Shown here: positions 17,441 through 23,053 of the stretch, piece by piece
Position numbering within the stretch: the stretch's first letter is position 1
How the letters are laid out: every line of letters starts with the position of its first letter
Source of the DNA: a virus
DNA length: 23,784 nt
Strand: one strand, 5' to 3'
Virus record (IMG/VR): IMGVR_UViG_3300022413_000040
Span: 1-23,784 of that record
The notes under the pieces: generated by a model
Seen by the model: only the letters and a program-made list of their open reading frames with translations
What the model was told of the DNA's origin: nothing
The model's database searches: none
Position numbers and translations under genes: made by a program

Positions 17441-17560
17441 TCGGTGGATAGCAAAATATAAAGGATCCAGAGCAGCAGTTGTTTGTTGGTCGAGGATGCC
17501 ATTCTCGCCCATCTCCAGCAACGCCTGGTAGCGTTCATCGATGTCTCTGAGCGTTGCCAC
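17348..17560 (-). CDS. Small helical protein ending the minus-strand operon
   Basis: 70 residues from GTG 17560, chosen because GGAG lies 8 bases upstream and the start sits one base after the upstream stop. A longer ATG version from 17605 lacks a ribosome-binding site. Starts ATLRDIDERYQALLEMGE and continues as a charged helix, resembling the N-terminus of Gp157-type helical phage proteins only loosely. The final third is antisense to the holin-like gene (overlap 17348-17440). Function unknown. Confidence 0.55.
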   Translation of the reverse strand: MATLRDIDERYQALLEMGENGILDQQTTAALDPLYFAIHRLERRTVEQQIDHDTHERKTQQADNPLLEAI

Positions 17561-17561
17561 G

Positions 17562-17954
17562 TTATTGCTCCAGTCGCCTAGGAAGTGGCATCCAATACAA
17601 CACATCTTGGCCGAACCAAGTGGATGGTCCGAATTCTTCCCAACGATAAGGCCGCTGGTTGTTACGATCTTCGTCGGCGCCTTTGAAGTTAAGCTTGCGT
17701 TTGCTGTTGTTTGGTAGAGCCTCACGCTCGGCTTTCGAAATGCCACGTTTGCAGACTGCAATCGCCCATTTCACGCCTTCTGGATCATGTTTATCGTCAT
17801 ACGGCGGATCGTCGAGACGAATCAACACATACTTGCCTTTCGGTGGTAACACATCATCTGGTGAATAAATCGGAAGTTCCACCAAGCTCACTGGGTTGGC
17901 CACTGGTGCGAGCGCGGCAGCGCCACCCGTTTTGAAGAACGTTCGGCGATCCAT
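17562..17954 (-). CDS. DUF551-like phage protein with a twin-arginine-like N-terminus
   Basis: 130 residues from ATG 17954. The C-terminus WEEFGPSTWF then DVLYWMPLPRRLE matches the end of DUF551-type phage proteins (a Trp-Met-Pro-Leu-Pro terminal motif). A middle segment reads YVLIRLDDPPYDDKHDP. The N-terminus MDRRTFFKTGGAAALAPVA matches the Tat export consensus (R-R-x-F-x-K), although the hydrophobic core is weak and Pro/Asn-interrupted, so export is uncertain. ATG 17954 has only AGG two bases upstream, which is too close for a good site, while a strongly initiated frame starts at 18004 and overlaps it. The N-terminus may therefore be misassigned or reached by frameshift. Confidence 0.6.
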   Translation of the reverse strand: MDRRTFFKTGGAAALAPVANPVSLVELPIYSPDDVLPPKGKYVLIRLDDPPYDDKHDPEGVKWAIAVCKRGISKAEREALPNNSKRKLNFKGADEDRNNQRPYRWEEFGPSTWFGQDVLYWMPLPRRLEQ

Positions 17955-18004
17955 AGCCTGATATCGCCGTACTCGTTACGCCTTATCTGGTATTCAATGG
18001 CCAT
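17888..18004 (-). CDS. Short 38-residue frame coupled to the upstream gene
   Basis: It starts at ATG 18004, coupled by TGATG to the preceding stop and preceded by a full GGAGG site, the same module that precedes the 18195 start. The product begins MAIEYQIRRNEYGDIRLWIA and ends at TGA 17888-17890. It overlaps the first 22 codons of the 17954 gene in the frame one base away. Reading AAAA at 17930-17933 (codon 25) with a -1 slip would join it to the DUF551-like frame. It is either a separate tiny protein or the true N-terminus of the next product. Confidence 0.45.
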   Translation of the reverse strand: MAIEYQIRRNEYGDIRLWIAERSSKRVALPRSHQWPTQ

Positions 18005-18195
18005 CACAAATCCTCCAGCTTGGGCCGCCTATCCATGATAGGAATAACGCCTGCGCCGCGGCACCATCGGCATACGAGTTGGTTTGTCGTGGCCGTGGTG
18101 GGTTCCTCCTTCGACCCATAGCACCGCCCGCATATAGCAACGCCAACGAAGTTCCGTGCCCAGTCTTCGATAAAGCGTCCAATATCAGACGCCAT
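18004..18195 (-). CDS. Small protein with two CxxC pairs (zinc-ribbon-like)
   Basis: 63 residues from ATG 18195, coupled by TGATG to the gene before it and preceded by GGAGG. Two cysteine pairs (ICGRCYG and VCRWCRG), 14 residues apart between the knuckles, would form a zinc ribbon. The rest is helical (IGRFIEDWARNFVG) with a short acidic end. Such proteins are often nucleic-acid or protein adaptors, but this family is not recognised. A GTG one codon earlier is possible but unnecessary. Confidence 0.7.
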   Translation of the reverse strand: MASDIGRFIEDWARNFVGVAICGRCYGSKEEPTTATTNQLVCRWCRGAGVIPIMDRRPKLEDL

Positions 18196-18914
18196 CACAA
18201 ATCCTCCAATGCTTCGCGCAGCATTGTTTCTAGCCGATCATTTTGCGCAGCCCATGCCGCAGCCCTTGCCACATCCCCTGCCGCAGCCCATGCGGCATCC
18301 CATGTCGCAGCCCCTGCCGCAGCCCATGCCGTAGCCCTTGCCACATCCCCTGCCGCAGTCCATGCGGCATCCCATGTCGCAGCCCCTGCCGCAGTCCATG
18401 CGGCATCCCATGTCGCAGCCCCTGCCGCAGTCCATGCGGCATCCCTTGCCGCCTCCCATGCCGCCTCCCATGCCGCATCCCCTGCCGAATCCCATGCCGA
18501 ATCCCATGCCGTAGCCCTTGCCACATCCCTGATCTCTGGATCTTGTGTGGTCAGGTACTCACGCACGATCTCAGGCATATCCCAGAGATGCGCAACGTCT
18601 AACGCACACTGACAGGCAAAACTCCGCAGAAGATCTTCACAATTAATATAGTCAGTGAGTCCCACTCGTTTCGACGCGCAGATTTTATCGACGGGATCCC
18701 CGTGCTCCACAATAGTCCCGGTGAGTTTGACTCTAGCAACCCATGCTCCAGGTGCGTATCTAAGGGCATCGATAGCGCGTGTCGCTCCGTGATAACCCCG
18801 CACACAGGGTTCGATATTCTCGATTTCCGGTAATGCCACCCCTTCCCCTGGTAACGGCGAACCATCACGCAATGTGTCGCCCGCAAAATGCCAGCAGCGA
18901 AAAGATTCCTTCAT
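18195..18914 (-). CDS. DUF7666-like protein with Ala/Trp-rich repeat tail
   Basis: 239 residues starting at an ATGA overlap. Residues 1 to about 120 form a compact domain with CWHFAGDTLRDG, GYHGATRAIDAL and WVARVKLTGTIVEHGD, the layout of the phage 'cargo' domain family called DUF7666 (identified from memory, moderate certainty). Residues 130-223 are Ala/Trp tandem repeats with a 12-residue period (AAWTAAGAATWD), likely a long helix or solenoid. The last 15 residues return to normal sequence (ETMLREALEDL). No catalytic motif is seen. The repeat tract is a candidate for length variation between phage relatives. Confidence 0.75.
   Translation of the reverse strand: MKESFRCWHFAGDTLRDGSPLPGEGVALPEIENIEPCVRGYHGATRAIDALRYAPGAWVARVKLTGTIVEHGDPVDKICASKRVGLTDYINCEDLLRSFACQCALDVAHLWDMPEIVREYLTTQDPEIRDVARATAWDSAWDSAGDAAWEAAWEAARDAAWTAAGAATWDAAWTAAGAATWDAAWTAAGDVARATAWAAAGAATWDAAWAAAGDVARAAAWAAQNDRLETMLREALEDL
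18246..18527 (-). repeat. Tandem repeats, 12-bp unit and 36-bp higher-order period
   Basis: Degenerate 12-bp units on the plus strand (CCGCAGCCCATG and variants) are arranged in a 36-bp period that is near identical in three consecutive copies around 18356-18445. The unit is a multiple of 3 with no stop, so all six frames are open through the tract. Antisense frames here (for example 18243-18602 and 18079-18612 on the plus strand) are therefore repeat artefacts. Confidence 0.9.
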
Positions 18915-19096
18915 TTCACCACCTCAACCTTTGAACAACTAAAGTCTACCCGCACCCCCTTGGCCTTATATGCTTTCATCACGGACGGCGCTGCACTCTC
19001 GCAGGCTGTACGGGTGTCAAACATCGGTACGTCGGCCTGAATGACGTCGGCCTGGTTTTGCGACACGACCCAAATTAATAGTACGAATTTGAACAC
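18911..19096 (-). CDS. Small secreted or membrane-anchored protein
   Basis: 61 residues from GTG 19096. AGGAG lies 6 bases upstream inside the end of the previous gene, and an ATG two bases earlier is in a frame that stops after a few codons, so GTG is preferred. The N-terminus FKFVLLIWVVSQNQA is a short hydrophobic signal or anchor. Two cysteines (TACESA and FSCSKV) 20 residues apart could form a disulfide outside the cytoplasm. It fits a common type of small phage periplasmic protein without known role. Confidence 0.65.
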   Translation of the reverse strand: MFKFVLLIWVVSQNQADVIQADVPMFDTRTACESAAPSVMKAYKAKGVRVDFSCSKVEVVK

Positions 19097-19099
19097 ATC

Positions 19100-19405
19100 C
19101 TACTCCTGTGCTAATCCGATGAACGTTTCCCAGCTCATATAGACTCTCGGTTCTCCATGGTTGCGCTTGATGACCAGGAAGTCAGCAGCGCCCATGGCGT
19201 TGTCGCCGGTTCTCCATCCATCCTTCCAGGCCTTACACTCAATGATGTAGCGCTTGCCTCGCATCCGCACCATGGCGTCATGCGGGAAGTCTGAATACAC
19301 GCCTGAACCGGGTTGACGGCGTGACGATAGGCCAACCTTTGCGAGCTCAAGCGCTACCCACTTCTCTAGCTTGGTTCCCTTAGCCTTAGCTGACGCAGCT
19401 TTCAT
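19100..19405 (-). CDS. Hjc-like Holliday junction resolvase (PD-(D/E)XK nuclease)
   Basis: 101 residues from ATG 19405, chosen because it overlaps the previous stop by ATGA; a TTG 9 codons earlier lacks support. A small PD-(D/E)XK fold is recognisable: Glu 14 in KGTKLEKWVALEL, Gly-rich GSGVYSDFPHDAMV with Asp 43, then the catalytic IIECKAW (Glu 56, Lys 58) and a following strand AADFLVIKR. This order is typical of archaeal Hjc/VRR-type resolvases and small phage recombination nucleases. In this operon it would resolve branched DNA together with the larger nuclease and SSB-like protein upstream. Confidence 0.75.
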   Translation of the reverse strand: MKAASAKAKGTKLEKWVALELAKVGLSSRRQPGSGVYSDFPHDAMVRMRGKRYIIECKAWKDGWRTGDNAMGAADFLVIKRNHGEPRVYMSWETFIGLAQE

Positions 19406-19635
19406 GGCATTGGCATCGTTTTGGTATCCCAATCACTAGCGCTTTCCGCGTACTCCCACACTGCACAGCAATGAAATATGTTCCTGTTTCGCGTGGTCTC
19501 AATCTTGAATTGAACCAGCCGGCAAGTTTGCTCAATAGTCGGTTGGCAAGTCTCTAGAGCTAGAGCCAGAGTCCTCTGGTTTGGAGAATCGTGCGTTGTG
19601 CCATACGTGAATTCCCGATAGTAATAGCGGTTCAT
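19402..19635 (-). CDS. Small protein of unknown function in the minus-strand operon
   Basis: 77 residues from ATG 19635, overlapping both neighbours by ATGA. It has a tyrosine-rich start (MNRYYYREFTYG) and four cysteines (TCQPTIEQTCRL, FHCCAVWEY), without a clear metal-site spacing. It ends TKTMPMP. Not recognised. Confidence 0.6.
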   Translation of the reverse strand: MNRYYYREFTYGTTHDSPNQRTLALALETCQPTIEQTCRLVQFKIETTRNRNIFHCCAVWEYAESASDWDTKTMPMP

Positions 19636-19859
19636 GAGAGATAGGTAACCAGTACCCCCCCGAGTAAACCGCACGTAATACCGAAAAGAACTATCCAGGC
19701 ATATTCACTTGAGCGATTAAGTTTCCGAAGGAACTTCGTAGGCTTGCGCATTAGCTTCGAAATATGGAGATTAGCTGCATAGGCAGCTATGACTTCATCG
19801 CTCCAAAGCTCTGCAATAATAGACCTCGAAACGATTGACTCTGGCTTACTCTTTTTCAC
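19632..19859 (-). CDS. Membrane protein carrying a copy of the capsid N-terminal arm
   Basis: 75 residues from GTG 19859 (GTGA overlap with the previous stop; upstream in-frame codons lie in that gene). Residues 14-37 (IIAELWSDEVIAAYAANLHI and four more) align without gaps to residues 17-40 of the major capsid protein with 14 identities, including the block ELWSDEV-x-AAY. A basic linker (KPTKFLRKLNR) and one transmembrane helix at 54-74 (AWIVLFGITCGLLGGVLVTY) follow. Synonymous codons differ widely from the capsid gene, so this is not a recent DNA duplication. A cytoplasmic capsid-like helix tethered to the membrane could bind scaffold or coat, interfere with incoming virions, or titrate a host factor that senses capsid. 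All three are inference. Confidence 0.75.
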   Translation of the reverse strand: MKKSKPESIVSRSIIAELWSDEVIAAYAANLHISKLMRKPTKFLRKLNRSSEYAWIVLFGITCGLLGGVLVTYLS

Positions 19860-20188
19860 GTTCCATACCCCTTCATCTCTGTACGTTTGGTGGCTTGCTC
19901 TGTTCTCCACATCTCAATCTTCATCTCTGCTCGCTTTAAGGCCCATAAGGCTACGGCCTCCTCCTCCACCGCAACCCTCAGGCCCTTCAAGTGCAGCTCA
20001 TAGGCATGGCTTGCGAGTGCTTCGCGCTCCTGTGCCGCTGCTGAGGTTACCCCCTCCCCTTCCGCTACCTTCATCTGTAGAGCAATCACGGCCCGTCTGT
20101 AGGGCTCCATATAGGTGGCCGTGGCTTTAGCGGTCGCATAAGTCTGCGCTGCCTCACGTACCGCGTGTAAATAATGCTCGATATCCAT
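19856..20188 (-). CDS. Helical phage protein linked to the recombination genes, unknown function
   Basis: 110 residues, TAATG-coupled to the nuclease gene. It is almost entirely helical and charged: YRRAVIALQMKVAEGEG, a Ser/Ala loop, then EREALASHAYELHLKG and AEMKIEMWRTEQATKR. Proteins of this pattern are common beside phage nuclease or recombinase genes, with no biochemical role known to me. Possibly an accessory factor of the neighbouring nuclease. Confidence 0.7.
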   Translation of the reverse strand: MDIEHYLHAVREAAQTYATAKATATYMEPYRRAVIALQMKVAEGEGVTSAAAQEREALASHAYELHLKGLRVAVEEEAVALWALKRAEMKIEMWRTEQATKRTEMKGYGT

Positions 20189-21054
20189 TAGCTGAGATTC
20201 TTCCCAAAGTCACACACGCTGCGCACAGGACACCAGTCAAGACAACGTGCCGGTGTGCCGGGTCGATGCTCAATATAGAAATCTGCATTCTGGGCAACGA
20301 TTCCATCTCTGTACTCTTGAGCCTCAGGCAGGGAATCACAGCGCTTTAACGCAGTCTTGCGTCCAGTCTTCATTACTGCCCAGTGCTCATCCCGTTCCCA
20401 GCGCTCCGCCGAAGAGCACTCTTTTGAGGGTGCTTCAAGAGCACGTAGACGAGTGCTCACGAAGTTTTCAACATCCCCAATGGGCCAGGGTCTGAATTGG
20501 TAAATCTGGTAGCGCTTGCGCGGTAGGTCAAAGTTCCTCTGTACTTCTCGTTTCTTCCAATCGGTGAAGACTGCATGAACTTCTAGGCGGTCTAGAGGGT
20601 GCCCAGACTCGGCCAACATCCAGCGATACAGGTTTACCTGCTGCTCCCATTCCCGCTTGCCAAAGACATGGCTCCACATGCTGGTGGTTTTATAATCCCT
20701 TAGCAGGCTCTGAGACTGGCTCCACCAGTCAGGCGTGCCCTTAATCAGCCAGTCATCGAAGTGGTAGTCAATTGACTGCTCTTCGCAGGAGTCATGCGGG
20801 CCATATTCCAGACTAGCCAGATACTCATGGAAGCCAATGCCTAGCATGGCTGGGATACGGCTCTCTGCTTCGGTGTCATCGACCCATTGGTAAGCGTCCT
20901 TCAAGCGAACCTGATGCGCTGGGTTGAGTAATTCAGTGACATGAATAACCTTCTTTTCCAGGTTGGCGGAGCGTCGCTCCATGGCCTCGCTAGCAGCGGT
21001 TAGCCAATCAGGTATAGCCTCAGCAGGCACGCCATTATTAGAAGGGGATGTCAT
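20188..21054 (-). CDS. PD-(D/E)XK exonuclease, Cas4/RecB-like
   Basis: 288 residues. Nuclease motifs in order: GIGFHEYL (His 76), IKGTPDWW (Asp 109), LLRDYKTT (Asp 120, Lys 122) and EQQVNLYRW (Gln 139, Tyr 143), the RecB-family set found in Cas4, AddB and phage recombination exonucleases. A C-terminal cysteine group CLDWCPVRSVC (271, 275, 281) could hold an iron-sulphur cluster, although the fourth N-terminal cysteine typical of Cas4 is not evident. It probably resects DNA ends during phage recombination or replication, working with the upstream SSB-like protein. It overlaps that gene by 17 bases. Confidence 0.85.
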   Translation of the reverse strand: MTSPSNNGVPAEAIPDWLTAASEAMERRSANLEKKVIHVTELLNPAHQVRLKDAYQWVDDTEAESRIPAMLGIGFHEYLASLEYGPHDSCEEQSIDYHFDDWLIKGTPDWWSQSQSLLRDYKTTSMWSHVFGKREWEQQVNLYRWMLAESGHPLDRLEVHAVFTDWKKREVQRNFDLPRKRYQIYQFRPWPIGDVENFVSTRLRALEAPSKECSSAERWERDEHWAVMKTGRKTALKRCDSLPEAQEYRDGIVAQNADFYIEHRPGTPARCLDWCPVRSVCDFGKNLS

Positions 21055-21586
21055 CGTCTGGATCCTTGTCTGGCTCTTCGCCGTTTGGTATGTCCTTCAC
21101 TGAAGCAAGGGCATACATGGAAGCTGACTTCGGCACTTCGCCCCACAGTGATGCCCAGATGATGCCTGCCTTCATGGCTTCATGAATGCTGCACTCTGTA
21201 GGGCCCTCAATCATGGACTTGACGACGCCAGTGGCTGAGGCCATTAGGCCATTCATGGGCACTGTCTCATGCATCAATGACTTGTACGGTACCGCTTCCC
21301 CTGGAAGGTAGTCCCTTGTGATGGTCGCGGGCCCTTGCGAGTTGTCAGGGACAACCCCATTCAGGCCATGCTGTGCCAAGTCCGCCTGATAGAACGGATG
21401 CGGGCCTACATCCTTGGTAATTGTTGACGGGTCGGAGTCGAAATCAAATTCGTACTTATGGCCTGGAATAACGTCGACCGGGTCCATCCCATGGATCGTC
21501 ATGCCTCCCTTCCAGGCCCCTTTGCGCGAGTAGAAGTAGGCAACGGTGCCTTCTCGCTTGTAGCAAATGCCGCTAGGTCCGGCCAT
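21038..21586 (-). CDS. Putative single-stranded DNA-binding protein with SSB-type acidic tail
   Basis: 182 residues with a good site (AAGGTGG before ATG 21586). The C-terminus PDKDPDDDIPF is the exact acidic tip of bacterial SSB proteins, the docking site for many repair proteins. The N-terminal part (VAYFYSRKGAWKGG, later HKYEFDFDSDPST) is beta-rich, while the OB fold is not obvious by eye. Adjacent PD-(D/E)XK nuclease and resolvase genes support a role in recombination. Called SSB-like on the tail and context, not on full-length similarity. Confidence 0.65.
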   Translation of the reverse strand: MAGPSGICYKREGTVAYFYSRKGAWKGGMTIHGMDPVDVIPGHKYEFDFDSDPSTITKDVGPHPFYQADLAQHGLNGVVPDNSQGPATITRDYLPGEAVPYKSLMHETVPMNGLMASATGVVKSMIEGPTECSIHEAMKAGIIWASLWGEVPKSASMYALASVKDIPNGEEPDKDPDDDIPF

Positions 21587-21899
21587 GGCGCACCACCTTG
21601 TCGACCTCGAACGCGGTTTCTACCGTTGACTTGTCGAGCGCGTCCGCGAATGTCTCCATTGTGTAGGACCCATCAGGTATCTTCGGGAACATCGGCTGTT
21701 GAGCCGTATTGATATCCCATTCATAGACTTCCTGCATTGACGCCTCAAGAGCGCGTATGAGGTGGTCAACCTGCCTGGAATCGAGCTTGCCAAACAGGTT
21801 TTGCATTTGGATATAGACCTCTCCGGTCTGACGGTCCACCAAGCAACAATCCCAGCGGTCTGAACTCATGCCTATGCGTGTGATTGGGTCTTCTTTCAT
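21573..21899 (-). CDS. Small acidic protein, early operon, unknown function
   Basis: 108 residues with an ATGA overlap upstream and a 14-base overlap downstream. Mixed alpha/beta: CCLVDRQTGEVYIQMQNLFG looks like a beta hairpin and VDHLIRALEASMQEVYEWD a helix. No Cys/His metal site, signal or membrane segment. Not recognised. Confidence 0.65.
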   Translation of the reverse strand: MKEDPITRIGMSSDRWDCCLVDRQTGEVYIQMQNLFGKLDSRQVDHLIRALEASMQEVYEWDINTAQQPMFPKIPDGSYTMETFADALDKSTVETAFEVDKVVRHGRT

Positions 21900-22099
21900 G
21901 TGGTTGCACTCCTGGTTAGGTTAGGCGGGGGCGTATCGTAGCCTTTGGCGTTGGTGTAACGGTGATGGCACAGGCTCTGGCCCCGATATAGGTTGCGGTC
22001 CATCAGGTACTGGATCGCTCTGCGGCGCTCAATCAACAGATGCTGCGCGCTCAACTCCAGCACAAACGCCAAGCGGTCATGTTCTGCGTAATCAATCAT
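21896..22099 (-). CDS. Small helical protein, early operon, unknown function
   Basis: 67 residues, ATGA-coupled at both ends. A helical N-terminal half (DRLAFVLELSAQHLLIERRRAI) is followed by a Cys/His/Pro-rich end (LCHHRYTNAKGYDTPPPN). It is too small for confident family assignment and could bind nucleic acid or a partner encoded next to it. Confidence 0.6.
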   Translation of the reverse strand: MIDYAEHDRLAFVLELSAQHLLIERRRAIQYLMDRNLYRGQSLCHHRYTNAKGYDTPPPNLTRSATT

Positions 22100-22395
22100 G
22101 ACTCGCCCCTGGCTTTCTTCAGAAGCTCCCAGATTTCAGATTCCAGTTCCGGTAATTCAGGGCCTCCATGCAAAAGAGCACAAGCTCTTTCTAGCAATTC
22201 ATACATCTCAGGGGCTGCGGCGATAAGGTGAGCGTTCCAAATAGCGTCCGTAGCTAGTGATGCCCCCCTGAATCCCGTTCCATCGGATAGCCAGCCAACC
22301 AGAGACGCACCTTCCTCAGTCTCTATAGATGGTGGTGTTGGCCAGACCGAGGGCACGACAATCCATGGCCCTGGTGTGAATTTGGTTTCAGTCAT
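22096..22395 (-). CDS. First gene of the early operon, 'FTPGPW' phage protein
   Basis: 99 residues from ATG 22395, chosen over ATG 22431 because that upstream start lies inside the promoter and the family motif begins just after: KFTPGPWIV. The C-terminal half NAHLIAAAPEMYELLERA is the usual ending of this widespread phage family, whose biochemical role is not known to me. It is the gene nearest the minus-strand promoter. Only a weak Shine-Dalgarno (CTGAG) is seen. Confidence 0.7.
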   Translation of the reverse strand: MTETKFTPGPWIVVPSVWPTPPSIETEEGASLVGWLSDGTGFRGASLATDAIWNAHLIAAAPEMYELLERACALLHGGPELPELESEIWELLKKARGES

Positions 22396-22403
22396 TTGCT
22401 CAG

Positions 22404-22432
22404 TTGCCCCGTTGGTGTATGTCGTATACAAT
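22404..22432 (+). promoter_or_regulatory. Promoter of the ribbon-helix-helix gene
   Basis: -35 TTGCCC (22404-22409), 17-base spacer, -10 TACAAT (22427-22432). The start codon is 28 bases beyond the -10, with AGGAG 9 bases before it. It is weaker than the opposing promoter and overlaps it. Confidence 0.55.
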
Positions 22433-22436
22433 ACAC
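22415..22436. promoter_or_regulatory. Candidate operator inside the divergent promoters
   Basis: An outer inverted repeat GTGTAT (22415-22420) and ATACAC (22431-22436) encloses GTATAC, and ATACA half-sites recur at 22426-22430 and 22431-22435. This matches the short, repeated half-sites used by ribbon-helix-helix repressors. The likely binder is the protein encoded 25 bases downstream. Confidence 0.5.
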
Positions 22437-22456
22437 GTCCACTATACAGGAGTCAA
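22428..22456 (-). promoter_or_regulatory. Sigma70-type promoter of the minus-strand early operon
   Basis: Read on the minus strand: -35 TTGACT (22456-22451), exactly 17 bases of spacer, -10 TATTGT (22433-22428). Transcription would start near 22421 and enter the operon. Its -10 box occupies the same base pairs as the -10 of the divergent promoter. Confidence 0.7.
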
Positions 22457-22460
22457 GCAA

Positions 22461-22652
22461 ATGCCGATTAAAAGACCAGGAGCGAAGAAAGGTACTGCCA
22501 CTCCCTTCGTTATCTTTCGGCTTAATCAGAGAGAAAAGAAGGACTTGCAGCATCTTGCAGAGAGATACGCAGCGGGCAATATGTCGGAGATGCTTCGCCG
22601 CTTGCTGGCTGAGAAGATAAACAGAGAGGTTAGAAAGGGAAAGACAGGATGA
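22461..22652 (+). CDS. Ribbon-helix-helix DNA-binding regulator
   Basis: 63 residues from ATG 22461 (AGGAG 9 bases upstream; the open frame further upstream lies in the promoter). A basic arm MPIKRPGAKKG is followed by a strand TPFVIFRLNQREKKDL and two helices, AERYAAGNMSEMLRRLL, the Arc/CopG ribbon-helix-helix layout. It probably represses its own promoter and the divergent early operon by binding the inverted repeats between them, setting the order of gene expression. First gene of a four-gene coupled operon. Confidence 0.8.
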   Translation: MPIKRPGAKKGTATPFVIFRLNQREKKDLQHLAERYAAGNMSEMLRRLLAEKINREVRKGKTG

Positions 22653-22831
22653 CAGGCATTGCATACAGGGGACGCTGCAAACATTGCAACAATGACAAGA
22701 TATTGGCCGCTAAGGACCTCTGTGGGCCTTGCAGGAGACTCCGAGACAGCTACTCAGAGTCTTATCTGATAGCTAAGGAGAGTCGAGAGCTATTGAAGGA
22801 CCTGGATGAACTGGTGAGGTCTAGACGGTGA
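22649..22831 (+). CDS. Small zinc-ribbon protein
   Basis: 60 residues starting at ATGA. Two cysteine pairs (GRCKHCNND and LCGPCRRL) form a four-cysteine zinc ribbon near the N-terminus, followed by a charged helix (LIAKESRELLKDLDELVRS). Likely a nucleic-acid or RNA-polymerase-associated adaptor encoded with the regulator. The function is not known. Confidence 0.75.
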   Translation: MTGIAYRGRCKHCNNDKILAAKDLCGPCRRLRDSYSESYLIAKESRELLKDLDELVRSRR

Positions 22832-22923
22832 AGGATTTAGAGTCTTGGTTCATCATTGGTCTAGGAATCATTGTGGTTATCGTCATAACTTTGGTGGTAG
22901 GAGTACTGTTCAATGTCTTATGA
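22828..22923 (+). CDS. 31-residue single-span membrane protein
   Basis: GTG start at 22828 overlaps the previous stop (GTGA), and the stop at 22921-22923 overlaps the next start. After KDLESW the rest is one hydrophobic helix (FIIGLGIIVVIVITLVVGVL). Double translational coupling and a clean transmembrane segment argue that it is expressed. Function unknown. Confidence 0.6.
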   Translation: MKDLESWFIIGLGIIVVIVITLVVGVLFNVL

Positions 22924-23036
22924 ATCAATCAACACACGATGAATTACAAGATTTAATTATAGTACTAGCAGCAGTCATGATAGGAGTAATCGGGACATTA
23001 GTATTTTTAGTTTGGTATTTGGATAAGATTTGTTAG
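22920..23036 (+). CDS. 38-residue single-span membrane protein
   Basis: ATG 22920 shares ATGA with the preceding gene; stop TAG 23034-23036. A short charged head (NQSTHDELQD) precedes a transmembrane helix (LIIVLAAVMIGVIGTLVFLVWYL). The coding sequence is AT-rich, unlike the structural genes, which may point to a different origin. The function is unknown; a membrane partner of the 22828 peptide is a natural guess. Confidence 0.65.
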   Translation: MNQSTHDELQDLIIVLAAVMIGVIGTLVFLVWYLDKIC

Positions 23037-23053
23037 ACATCTGAAAAAATACA

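Noticed and set aside
17562-17954. Firm call of a Tat-exported phage protein
   Set aside because: The RR-x-F-x-K match is good, but the hydrophobic region is short and Pro/Asn-interrupted and the start codon itself is doubtful, so export is kept only as a possibility.
18243-18530. CRISPR-like array
   Set aside because: Repeats are contiguous 12/36-bp coding units without unique spacers.
18079-18612. 177-codon plus-strand frame and other open frames across the Ala/Trp repeat tract
   Set aside because: The 12-bp repeats leave all six frames open; products are Cys/Pro/Arg or Gly/Met/Arg monotony, while the minus frame has unique flanking domains and coupled neighbours.
22392-22664. 90-codon minus-strand frame across the regulator gene and promoters
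   Set aside because: It covers the divergent promoters and is antisense to the ribbon-helix-helix gene, with no initiation site.
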